Below are positions 9,017 to 18,489 of a DNA stretch of 64,000 nt, piece by piece. The translations under genes and the position numbers were made by a program. The stretch covers positions 372,001 through 436,000 of the forward strand of contig CAVRYJ010000040.1 of NCBI GenBank assembly GCA_963725425.1, written 5' to 3'. This DNA is from Clostridium_I sp963725425 (GTDB taxonomy: Bacteria > Bacillota > Clostridia > Clostridiales > Clostridiaceae). The first letter of the stretch is position 1. Each line of letters opens with the position of its first letter. A model generated the notes under the pieces. That model saw only the letters and a program-made list of their open reading frames with translations. It made no database searches and was not told where the DNA came from.

Positions 9017-12000
9017 CTATACCTCCATTACATTAACACCAAAATGCTGATTATTAATAATAAAAACATCTTTCAATTTCAAAAATTCTATTGGACTAAC
9101 ATTAGACTTAATTAATCTAAATATTTTTCCTAACTCTTCACTCCAATAAGTTATTTTCAATTGTGATAGTATTTTTATAATAGAATTACTCTTAGCTTTG
9201 TTAAAATTAGTTTTTTCTAAAATACTTAAAAGATACTCAATAATTAAATATTGATTACATCTAAATTCACAAATTCCCATAACTGAAACTAAAATTCCTG
9301 CAATCTTTTCATCACTATTGTCTTCAAAAATATTCAATAAATATATGGTTTGTTGTGCTATCTTCTCCATTTTATCTTTATCATAGTCCTGATTTATAGT
9401 TCTAATAGCATCCTCCCAAAATTGTAATATCCTTTTTGAATTTCTGTATACTCAACAGCCTTAAAAATATCCATAGACTTAGCCTGTGTAGCAATTTTAG
9501 TGAAAGAGCATACATTCTCGTATTCAATATTTTCAATAAATTTCTTGTATAAAGTGTTACTAAATCTTTCTTCATAACCAATTAAAAATCCTAATGCTAT
9601 AATTTCTGATATTTTTTGTTTTACATTTTTGTCTCTAAATTCAAACGTTAAAGCTTTTTTAAAACTTTCGTGCAATAGAATATAGGTTTCTTCACTAAAA
9701 TAGTTAGAATAACAATATCCACCTACAAAATACTGCCACCTATCACTACCTATTTCCAATTCAGTAATCTTATTTTTTATCCATTTGTCTTCAATGTACT
9801 CAAAATTAACTAAACTCCATCCTAAAAAGATATTCGAATCAATTTCATTATTTTTTAAAAGTGATTCTATAATTCCCTTTTCTGTAACCCAAATGCTATC
9901 AAACTCTAAAAAAGCATTTCGTTTTAAAAATAAAGAAAGTTCTAAAATCATAGTTAAGTAAGAACCCTGTACAGAATTTATTATATAAAATATGAAGTCA
10001 TTATTGCCCCATAGTATTTTATCTACTGGAATACTTATAATTTGTTCAGATATTTTTAAAATAAAATTTTTTATATCTTCTACTATGTTTTTTTCTATAA
10101 AATTATTATTCAACATAAAAATAATTGGTGAAAATATAGTCTTATAAAACCGATTTTCATTTACTTCATATAATTTATCTTTCTCTATTGTTTTAAAATC
10201 ATATGTTGAATAAATATTAATTAAGAACCTAACAATACTTTGATGATATTCACCAATACCATTGTTTCGTTGCTTTAGTAATGCTTCTATACCTTCTACT
10301 ACATATACATTATATACATGATTTTTTAATTCTTTAAACTTATTTATTGAATTTAAATATTTTAAAGGGTTATCAATAAACACATTTTTTAATGTTTCAC
10401 CCGTACCTCTATATGAATACTCCTCAAAAAATTCAGTCGTTTTATATTTACTTATATCTAAATCGTTCAACTTATCCATCAACGTATTAACAGACATAGC
10501 TTTCATTTCATCACTACTTATACATGACAATTCTTTTACAAAATCGCATTGGGTAATTCTAATTGGGGATACTAAATCATAATCAACTTTTGTTTTTTTA
10601 TACACTTGTTCATATTTTTCACAAAAAAAATCAAATTGTTTCAATGCTTTATACCTTTTTTGCCTCCATATATTTAAATAGTTTTCCTTTTTATACAAAC
10701 TGTAACAAATATAGGGACCCTTGTTTATAATATCATCTAATTTTTTTTCTATGTGTAAGTTGGTGGTTTTCATACACTTAAATACTTTCTTAATTTCATC
10801 ATCAAATATATTATGTCTTAAAGCATATTCAAATTTATCAGTATAGATAAGCTTTTCTAATTCTGTAGGTGTCAAAACATCATACTTGTCCACTACCAAA
10901 AATAACGCTAATTTATTCAACATACTTAAATCATCACTAAATAGTAGCTCTATATATTTAACAATACTATCATTATTTTTTAACCCTTGTAATAGTTTTT
11001 TAATAATAGCTATACAGTATTCTAAATCATTTATACAATGTCTTTCATCTTCAAAAATGGAATGGTAACTTTCAGAATTAGTAAAAAAATCTTCACATAT
11101 TTTTTTAGCAGTATTGTCGGTCTCTTCCTCATCAATTTCAGATTTTTTACTTTCAATAAACTTTTTTATGAAATTATATATATCAAATCGGTCGTTATAT
11201 ACGATATTATCAATATCGTTTCTATGTACATCCGATATTATAATTGTTTTACTTTCATTATTTAAACTTACATTGTATTTTTCATTTTCAACTTCAAACG
11301 ATGATTCATATTTATAAAGAATAGGAGTTATTTCCTCTATAAAAATATCAATAACATTGCAAATCATTTTATTATCACTTTTATAAAGTTTTTCATTATT
11401 TAATAATGTATATAAAAAGTTATCATTTAATATCTTGTTTCCTAAATGTTTATTAAGAATAAACTTAAATATGCATGTACTTTTATCATCATTTTTTTCT
11501 ATGAATTCATCAAATAAAAAATCTAGTTTCCTCAATCTCCATTGAAAAGAACTAATATTTCTATCTAACAAATTTAAAATTTCATTTAAGAAGTCTTCAT
11601 TATAAAAACACCTCAGTTTAGAAATTATATCAATGATTTCATAATCAATATCAACATTATCTATTTTTACAGCTTCTTTAGATAAATCTAACACATCTTT
11701 TATTCTGCTTTTATCTTCAAGAATATACGCAACAATACTATTTAGATATCTAAAAGAATATGCTGAAACTTCTTTAGTCCCATTTCCCTCAATTGCAATT
11801 TTGTCAAAATAGCCAAATCGTTTTACTAAACTATACCATAAAGTATTTCCGATAATTTTATTAAAAAAAGTTTCATAGAGTTCTGGCGTTTCTTTAAGAT
11901 TTAATAAAAATATAAGTTTTTCTTCTTCTCTTATTTTTTGCATAATCAGATTCTCCCTATAAAATCGAGGTTACATTTGTACATTCTTTTTTTTGATATT

Positions 12001-13024
12001 GCCTCATTCTTTATAATGGTTAAACCATCTACAATTTTATCAAGCTCTTTATATCCATTTTGAGTTTTATCATATGGTATTAGAGTAACTCCATAATTGT
12101 CTTTATAATATTTATTAAGAATATTTACTTTTAAATATTCATCTGCATAGCAATCTACTATCATGTATCTTTCATTTCTTGAAATATTAAATCCCTTAAA
12201 CATATACTGTAATATTTCAATTTCTTGAAGTCCATATCCAATAAAAATTACATCATATTTATTAAATATATTTTCCAAAAAAGTTTTATACCAATTATCT
12301 TTTCCCCAATACCTTTTAATATAATCCTCTACAGATACAATTAAATTATCTGTTTCATTAATACTTCCATGGATATGAAATACATTGCCTTTTTGTAGTT
12401 TTTTGGTTCTATTATAAAATCTTCTTCCTTATAGAAAACTTTATTCTTTTCATCTTCTATTTTATCAGGTTCTTTTGAGTGTTCTTTATTTTTTTCGTTA
12501 ACTAAAATATCTAATATATCATCATAATTAGTCGTAATAAAAATTTCATTTAATTCATAAACTTTTCTAAATATCGAATTGGGTTTCTTAATTTCTTCAA
12601 GTGAATCTTCCTTCAATTTCATTATTTCTTTCTTTTTATCATCCTCCATGCCTATTAAGTCTTCTGTATGTACGTCAATACCAAACCACTCAATAAATTT
12701 TCTCTTCAAGTCGCACTCGTCAATATTTTTATGTAAATTTCTACACAATGATAAAACTGTTTTAAAGTCTTCATCTTTTAACTGAGTATAAGTTTTATAA
12801 TTAATAATTTTGTCTCTATTACATTCATAATATAAAAAATCTAAATAATTATCTGCAAACTGATTCCAATCTGGAAGTCTCAAATTTGCAGATAATCCCG
12901 AGCCAATAAATAGTACAACATTTCCTTGCTTAAACAATTTTATAAGCTCATTTTTAATAATAGTTCTACTCTCAAGCGGTTGTCTAATTTGTTTTTCATC
13001 AAATTCTTTAAGTCCATTATCCAA
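9017..13024 (-). pseudogene. Large SIR2-domain defence-type protein (about 1336 aa when repaired)
   Basis: Residues 1-350 form a SIR2-like NADase domain: VVLFIGSGLSANLRLPDW (nucleotide-binding GSG), FITTNYDDILD, then in the next frame GNVFHIHGSINE and VIFIGYGLQE. The remaining roughly 980 residues are helical and repeat-like, with no visible P loop. Three one-base losses split it: the A6 run at 12399-12404, the run at 11961-11964 (where FYRENLIMQKI joins the halves) and the run at 9433-9437. The span is 4008 bp, so three restored bases give one 1337-codon frame. Size and order resemble DSR-type defence sirtuins, which deplete NAD during infection. Confidence 0.75.
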
Positions 13025-13067
13025 TATATTTACCTCTCAATAAATTTATTTTTACCTATTGATTAAT

Positions 13068-13418
13068 TTAGCTTCGTTTTTGTCTTACCTTATTAGTCTT
13101 AACATCTATACCTGCCTTCCTCATAACCCTCCATTCTGTCACTTCTTCGCCTTGGCTTTCAATCTCTACAATAGCCCATTTGATTCTTCTTTTATGAAAA
13201 GCATCTATACTTTCAATATGGTTTTCACTATAATCCTTCGCTAAAGGCACTTTATCTATATGTTTTTCCAGTAATGATAGCCTCCCTATCTGTTTTCCTA
13301 TTTTACTTATACTAATTCTTTGAGGCTTCCCTCGCATATTAAAAATACTATTTATAGCTTGTCTAACTTATATTAAAAGTTCTTCATCTATTTTTTCCCA
13401 GTCAATATTACTTATTAT
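13068..13418 (-). pseudogene. Second TnsD-like C-terminal remnant
   Basis: NIDWEKIDEELL, an in-frame TAA, VRQAINSIF, then GKPQRISISKIGKQIGRLSL and RRIKWAIVEIE end at RQKRS. This is the last 115 residues of a TnsD-type protein, homologous to the remnant at 7535-8743 but much better preserved. Together the two remnants flank the SIR2 and YhcG genes. Confidence 0.75.
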
Positions 13419-13535
13419 TTTACACCTTTAGGAAACAAAAGGGGAATGTTTGTTAGAACATTTTTTATCATTTCTATATAACCACATATAAACTTATCTC
13501 AATTAACCATTAGCAACCTTAATTTGACCTATCTA

Positions 13536-13717
13536 TGTTCGCTGATAATAAAGTTCCATAATTCCATTATTCCACTCAATCCCTTATCACCGCTTCCCTC
13601 ACGCCATATTCCCATTTTATGTATCATAATAAAGTCCCAACAGAAAATCACCCATTTTTGCCAACTTATCCACAGGTCATAGAATTAATTTACACCAGAA
13701 ATCATAATAAAGTTCCA
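13536..13717 (+). repeat. Left-end array: three spaced ATAATAAAGTYCCA sites
   Basis: Copies at 13545-13558, 13626-13639 (one mismatch) and 13704-13717, all in plus orientation and pointing into the element from terminus 13536. The spacing of 81 and 78 bp is like the three separate TnsB sites of the Tn7 left end. Confidence 0.6.
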
Positions 13718-14231
13718 CAAAATATTCTGCACCCAAACATTAAATCTCAACCTCTTTTCCAACCCCTTTTTCTACCAAAATGAACCTAAATCCAATCTAT
13801 TTTTATCCATCGAATTTCCTGCATTCAATCTGCCTCTCCATCAATCTTTTTCACGCTCTTTTCTCTCACTATTACTCCATAAAATCCATCATTATTTTCA
13901 CTTATATCAAAAGCCTTACGGCATAAACCCCCATCGTTTTTTCAAACCTCTCTTTCTATCTTTCTTCTCAAATCTATCTATTCTCAATCCTTTAATCAAT
14001 CTTTTTTCCCTCTTTTATCCCCTCAAAACTTACCCGAAGGGTTCTATATTTCCTCCACCCATCTATCCAATCACAGGCTAACGCCTTTATACTTAAACCT
14101 TATCTAAGAATTGGTACATCTTGTTTTACATCTATCTATAATTCTTTTGGGATTGTTTCATGGTACATTTATTCAAGATTTCTATCTGGTATTATAATTG
14201 GCTAGTTTAAGGTAAAATCAGAAGAAGCGGA

Positions 14232-14268
14232 AAAAGCTAATAGAGTGCGTAAGCCTCTATTAGCTTTT
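14232..14268. terminator. Hairpin inside the mini-element
   Basis: The arms AAAAGCTAATAGAG (14232-14245) and CTCTATTAGCTTTT (14255-14268) are perfectly complementary around a 9-nt loop. The short A and T tracts on either side allow termination in both directions. Confidence 0.55.
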
Positions 14269-14455
14269 GGAGCAATTATTTATTTGTAGTTGCACAAACC
14301 CATTCCTTAATCCTAATTTTGAATCTACGATTTATTGAACAGAAAAGAGATGGATGGAGAGGTACAAGAGACAAATCCTGCACTTTACTCATGCTTTATT
14401 GTTATGAATTAGAGGTTTTAGAGATGGTTTGTATTTTTCCTTATGGGATAAAATA

Positions 14456-14497
14456 TAAGCCCCACATTTAGCCGATTAAGACTTAATGTGAGGCTTA
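14456..14497. terminator. Imperfect hairpin near the right end
   Basis: AAGCCCCACATT and AATGTGAGGCTT (14457-14468 and 14485-14496) pair with one mismatch. It could be a terminator that insulates the element from the downstream backbone. Confidence 0.35.
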
Positions 14498-14514
14498 ATT
14501 ATTGATTTAATTCC

Positions 14515-14577
14515 GAAACTATTTTAGTAGTTTATGAAACTATTTTATTAGTTTTGGAACTTTATTATCATGGTACA
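14515..14577 (-). repeat. Right-end array: three packed sites
   Basis: Reading inwards from 14577, the sites are TGATAATAAAGTTCC (outermost), CTAATAAAATAGTTTC and CTACTAAAATAGTTTC, with plus-strand starts at 14556, 14536 and 14515. The 20-21 bp period mimics the overlapping TnsB sites of the Tn7 right end. Confidence 0.6.
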
Positions 14578-14585
14578 TCAAAATC

Positions 14586-15588
14586 TTATTTATTGAATGA
14601 TTCTTCCACAGCAACTGCAACAGCAACTGTAGCTCCAACCATTGGGTTATTACCCATTCCGATAAGACCCATCATTTCAACGTGAGCTGGAACTGATGAT
14701 GATCCTGCGAATTGTGCATCTGAATGCATTTCTTCCCATAGTATCAGTCATACCGTATGAAGCTGGACCTGCTCCCATATTATCTGGGTGAAGTGTTCTT
14801 CCAGTACCACCACCTGAAGCAACTGAGAAATATTTCTTTCCTTGATTAATACATTCTTTTTTGTATGTTCCAGCAACTGGATGTTGGAATCTTGTTGGGT
14901 TAGTTGAATTTCCTGTTATTGAAACGTCAACGCCCTCACTGTGCATTATAGCAACGCCTTCTCTAACATCGTCAGCGCCGTAACATCTAACTGCACCTCT
15001 TGCTCCGTCTGAGTAAGCAGTTTCTTTAACTACTGTAAGTTTTGATGTATAATAATCGAATTTAGTTTGTACATATGTAAATCCGTTTATTCTTGAAATT
15101 ATAAATGCAGCATCTTTTCCAAGACCATTAAGTATTACTCTTAAAGGCTCTTTTCTTACTTTGTTTGCAGCTATTGCAAGACCTATTGCTCCTTCAGCAG
15201 CAGCAAAGGATTCATGTCCAGCAAGGAATGCGAAACATTTTGTTTCTTCTCTTAGAAGCATTGCAGCTAAGTTACCATGGCCTAAACCAACTTTTCTGTC
15301 ATCTGCAACTGATCCAGGGATACAGAAAGCTTGTAAACCTTCTCCTATTGCTTCTGAAGCTTTATCAGCCTTAGTACATCCTTTTTTAATAGCGATTGCA
15401 GCACCTACAGTGTAAGCCCAACACGCGTTTTCAAAGCAAATTGGCTGAATTTTTCTAACTATATCATAAACATTTATTCCCTTTTCATCACAAACAGCTT
15501 TAGCTTCTTCTATTGTATTCATACCGTATTTTTTTAATACTGGTATAATTTGGTCAATTCTTCTTTCATAACTTTCAAATAATGCCAT
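14586..15588 (-). pseudogene. GGGtGRT protein, one-base insertion near the 3' end
   Basis: From ATG 15588 (RBS AAGGAGGG) the frame contains the family-defining loop SVASGGGTGRTLHPDN at about residues 257-272. It should continue DTMGRMHSDAQFAGSSSVP, but one extra base at 14729-14731 diverts it to a premature stop at 14677. The corrected frame runs to TAA 14586-14588 and ends VAVEESFNK, giving 333 residues. The family is found in anaerobic Firmicutes beside a NifU-like scaffold; its reaction is not firmly known. It forms an operon with the upstream NifU-like gene (21-bp gap). The insertion may be a sequencing error. A Tn7-like end abuts its stop codon. Confidence 0.8.
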
Positions 15589-15609
15589 TATGTTTTCCCT
15601 CCTTACCTC

Positions 15610-16302
15610 TTATTCTTGTCTTGGATCGATAACTTTTACAGCTTCTGCAAATCTACCATAACTTGAAGTAGCTTTTTCCATTGCTTCGTTAGCATCCACG
15701 CCTTTTTTGATCATATCCATAACTTTACCAAAGTTTACAAATTCATAACCTATAACTTCATTGTTAGCATCTAGTGCTACATGTTTAACGTAACCTTCAG
15801 CCATTTCTAAGTATCTTGTACCTTTAGCTTTAGTTCCGTACATAGTACCAACTTGGCTTCTAAGTCCTTTTCCTAAGTCCTCAAGACCTGCTCCAATAGG
15901 TAGTCCACCTTCTGAGAAAGCTGTTTGAGTTCTTCCGTAAACTATTTGTAAAAATAATTCTCTCATTGCTGTGTTTATAGCATCACAAACAAGATCAGTG
16001 TTTAATGCTTCAAGAATTGTTTTTCCAGGCAGTATTTCTGAAGCCATAGCTGCTGAATGAGTCATTCCTGAACATCCGATTGTTTCTATTAATGCTTCTT
16101 CGATAATACCTTCTTTAACATTAAGAGTTAGTTTACATGCACCTTGTTGTGGAGCACACCAACCTATTCCGTGTGTTAAACCTGATATATCTTTTATTTC
16201 TTTAGATTGTACCCATTTTCCTTCTTCTGGTATTGGCGCTGATCCGTGATTGGGTCCTTTAGCAACGCACATCATACTTGCTACTTCTGTTGAATAAATC
16301 AT
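15610..16302 (-). CDS. NifU-like iron-sulfur cluster assembly scaffold protein
   Basis: 230 residues starting at ATG 16302 behind GGAAGGAG. GIGWCAPQQGACKLTL and IGCSGMTHSAAM supply scaffold-type cysteines, as in IscU/NifU N-terminal domains. The usual third ligand cysteine region reads FSEGGLPIGAGLEDLG, without cysteine. The C-terminus DIDPRQE-like tail (VKVIDPRQE) is helical. It is the first gene of the two-gene unit with the GGGtGRT gene. NCBI-style naming would be iron-sulfur cluster assembly scaffold protein. Its specific client is unknown; the partner gene is the obvious candidate. Confidence 0.8.
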   Translation of the reverse strand: MIYSTEVASMMCVAKGPNHGSAPIPEEGKWVQSKEIKDISGLTHGIGWCAPQQGACKLTLNVKEGIIEEALIETIGCSGMTHSAAMASEILPGKTILEALNTDLVCDAINTAMRELFLQIVYGRTQTAFSEGGLPIGAGLEDLGKGLRSQVGTMYGTKAKGTRYLEMAEGYVKHVALDANNEVIGYEFVNFGKVMDMIKKGVDANEAMEKATSSYGRFAEAVKVIDPRQE

Positions 16303-16620
16303 TAAAATTTCTCCTTCCTACACAAATACTTAATTCGTTAATACTTTAACAAAAAGATATTGTATTGTACATAACAATACATAGCAATTACATAAGTAAT
16401 TACTTCAACCATTTAATTTTAACAAATAAAGCTCCCAGTAACAACATCTTTTCAAAAAAACATTATTCTTAGAGCAATTTTTATTATCTTTAGTCTACTG
16501 ATAATATAATATAATCTAAATATGTATATTTTTTAACACTCTTTCTAAATAAATATACCAAAGTTAAAATACAACTTGACTATAATATGTCACCATGCTA
16601 TAATTCATATTGTTGACTTT
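16303..16620. other. Divergent intergenic region
   Basis: 318 bp between the minus-strand NifU-like operon and the plus-strand tRNA. It should hold both promoters. A short palindrome GTATTGTACATAACAATAC at about 16354-16372 lies roughly 50 bp upstream of the NifU-like start and could be an operator. Only the tRNA promoter has good consensus boxes. Confidence 0.4.
16576..16604 (+). promoter_or_regulatory. Sigma-A promoter of tRNA-Leu
   Basis: TTGACT (16576-16581) and a perfect TATAAT (16599-16604) are separated by 17 bp and lie 16 bp before the tRNA. Confidence 0.8.
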
Positions 16621-16702
16621 GCCGATGTGGCGGAACGGCATACGCTCACGACTCAAAATCGTGCGGGAAACCATGTGGGTTCGAATCCCACCATCGGCAC
16701 CA
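16621..16702 (+). tRNA. tRNA-Leu (anticodon CAA)
   Basis: The acceptor stem GCCGATG/CATCGGC closes perfectly. The anticodon stem CACGA/TCGTG has loop CTCAAAA, giving anticodon CAA. A long variable arm typical of leucine tRNAs follows, then the T loop GGGTTCGAATCCC. The 3' CCA is encoded (16700-16702). Confidence 0.95.
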
Positions 16703-16718
16703 GGTTGCTATTAGAAAT

Positions 16719-16762
16719 GACTGTATCACTTAGTTTTAAAGCTATTTGATACAGTCTTTTTT
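16719..16762 (+). terminator. Rho-independent terminator after tRNA-Leu
   Basis: The stem GACTGTATCA (16719-16728) / TGATACAGTC (16747-16756) is followed by TTTTTT. Confidence 0.85.
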
Positions 16763-17528
16763 ATTTGTTTCCCACTTCTTTTCCCACTACTAGGATTAAT
16801 TTTATATTTTAGCTAACTTCTAACCATTTGTAAATGTTGGGGCTTATTCCATAATATTTATAAAATAAGCATAAATACGCATATAATAATAATATAAAGA
16901 TATTTTATTACCCTTTGGTAACTAATTCATTTGGTCAATTTGACTAACTAACTGTTTGTAGGCAGTTTTTTATTTTTTAAATTAAGGTGAAGAAACATAG
17001 TAAAAACAAAAGTTTTTTAGAAGAAGCTTTTATATTTCTTTGTGCAATTTAGGTTAGGTCATTAATGCTTCGCTATGTAATTTTATTTTATTTAGAAGCA
17101 GAAGTAAAAAGGAATATAAAAGCATATATCACGATTTGTGTAGAATTTATGAGCGCAAATCACTAAAAATTCAAGTATGCCGCCAACCATTATTATTACC
17201 ATTATATATAGGCATACGTGGTTTAAAGTAACGGGTTCCATTCTGAGGTGCAAAACCTAAAATTGCGACAATAATAACAGTATTTATTTAATAAATAAAA
17301 TCAATATATTAATATTAAATCACATTGATTTTATCATAAGAAAACATCTCATGTAAAATGCACAACGGGTTCAGAGGTGATTTTGATAAAATGACAATTT
17401 TTAAGGGAAGCCATTTTCGACTTCCCTTAATTTCCGTTTATAGTGTTTTAATTTGGATTATTCTACTATATCTTAGAAATGAGATTTATGAAGTATTAAA
17501 GAAAAATGCGAACTAGCTTAACACTTTA
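16763..17528. other. Gene-free stretch
   Basis: About 765 bp with no convincing ORF. Two inverted repeats are visible: TAAAATCAAT...ATTGATTTTA (about 17295-17334) and TTAAGGGAAG/CTTCCCTTAA (17401-17410/17421-17430). The second could terminate the methyltransferase transcript, though its T tract is poor. The rest looks like decayed intergenic sequence. Confidence 0.4.
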
Positions 17529-18194
17529 TTATACTGATTTTTTACTTACACAATGAAGTATCGGCCCATCTTCTTCTTTATAAACCATACCTCTTCCACA
17601 CTCCATAACTGTAAACCCTGTTTTTTGTGCTAAATCTATCATTTCATTAACAGTAAAACTTTCCCAATAACAATCTGTATTTGCATAAGCAAAGAACTTT
17701 TTACCATCAAGATATTTAGAGTATTTTTCTTCTAAAAAATTTTTATCGTGACCAGAAAAACTAAGTATTCCTTTACTTTTTAAAACCCGATTGCATTCTT
17801 TTAAAATATGTAGTTTATTATCATCTTCGTAAAAAAGGCCGAAAGTCTGTGACCATATTATTACAACATCAAAAGTGTTACTTTCAAAGGGTAAGTCTAA
17901 TCCATTTGTTAATAAAAATTCAATATTTCGTTTACTTTCAAAAGCAAATTGTTTTGCGGGTTCTATGACCTTTTCAGAAATGTCAGTAGCAGTAATTTTA
18001 AAACCCTTATCATACAAACAAAAGGCTTCTCTACCCATGCCACAACCTATATCAAGAACCCATGATTTAGCAGGAAAATGTGAAACTACTTCGTTTTCCC
18101 AAACCTTTAGTTTTTTCTTGGTGTAATCTCTCATATCTCTTATTGAATGTTCATCAGAGTATAATTTTTTTACGATTTCTATATTGTTATTCAT
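17529..18194 (-). CDS. SAM-dependent class I methyltransferase
   Basis: About 221 residues. Motif I is VLDIGCGMGREAF near residue 43, followed by the acidic strand end ITATDIS and motif NTFDVVIIWSQTFG. These define a Methyltransf_11/25-type fold. I chose the second ATG (18194) because AGGGGG lies at proper spacing; ATG 18200 would overlap that site. The substrate cannot be told from the sequence. It is a single gene flanked by long gene-free stretches. Confidence 0.8.
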   Translation of the reverse strand: MNNNIEIVKKLYSDEHSIRDMRDYTKKKLKVWENEVVSHFPAKSWVLDIGCGMGREAFCLYDKGFKITATDISEKVIEPAKQFAFESKRNIEFLLTNGLDLPFESNTFDVVIIWSQTFGLFYEDDNKLHILKECNRVLKSKGILSFSGHDKNFLEEKYSKYLDGKKFFAYANTDCYWESFTVNEMIDLAQKTGFTVMECGRGMVYKEEDGPILHCVSKKSV

Positions 18195-18450
18195 GCACAT
18201 CCCCCTAATAATATTGATAAACCTTAATTCGCATTTTCTTACAACTGCTTACTAAATTATAGCTTACTTATATGCTAATTATAGCATATATTGAAGAATA
18301 AGTAATTAAATCATATAAGAAATAGGTTGCTACCTTTATACATCTAAATTCTTGTATATAATAAATCCAAGTCAAAATACCAAATAAATCCTTTCAGCAA
18401 TGAAATTAAGTACCACCTGTGATTTAATAAAAAATATAAACACAAAGAAA

Positions 18451-18478
18451 GCACAAGGAAGCGAGATTTTCCTTGTGC
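18451..18478 (-). terminator. Terminator of the 18490-20418 gene
   Basis: The stem GCACAAGGAA (18451-18460) / TTCCTTGTGC (18469-18478) lies 12 bp beyond the stop codon. On the minus strand it is followed by TTTCTTTG. Confidence 0.65.
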
Positions 18479-18489
18479 CTTTTGATGAA

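Larger units (their letters stand above)
13536..14577. mobile_element. Putative Tn7-like mini-element or paired transposon ends
   Basis: The interval begins TGTTCGCTGATAATAAAG and ends with the inverse of TGTACCATGATAATAAAG; 18 of the outer 22 bases match. The left part carries three copies of ATAATAAAGTYCCA about 80 bp apart. The right part has three copies packed at 20-21 bp. This asymmetry is the hallmark of Tn7 left and right TnsB-binding arrays. There is no gene inside. The 5-bp flanks (ATCTA, TCAAA) do not match, so there is no target duplication. It may be a non-autonomous element, or ends of two tandem insertions. Confidence 0.55.

Noticed and set aside
13531..14582. A 5-bp target duplication around the Tn7-like element.
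   Set aside because: The flanks ATCTA and TCAAA differ, so no duplication can be claimed.
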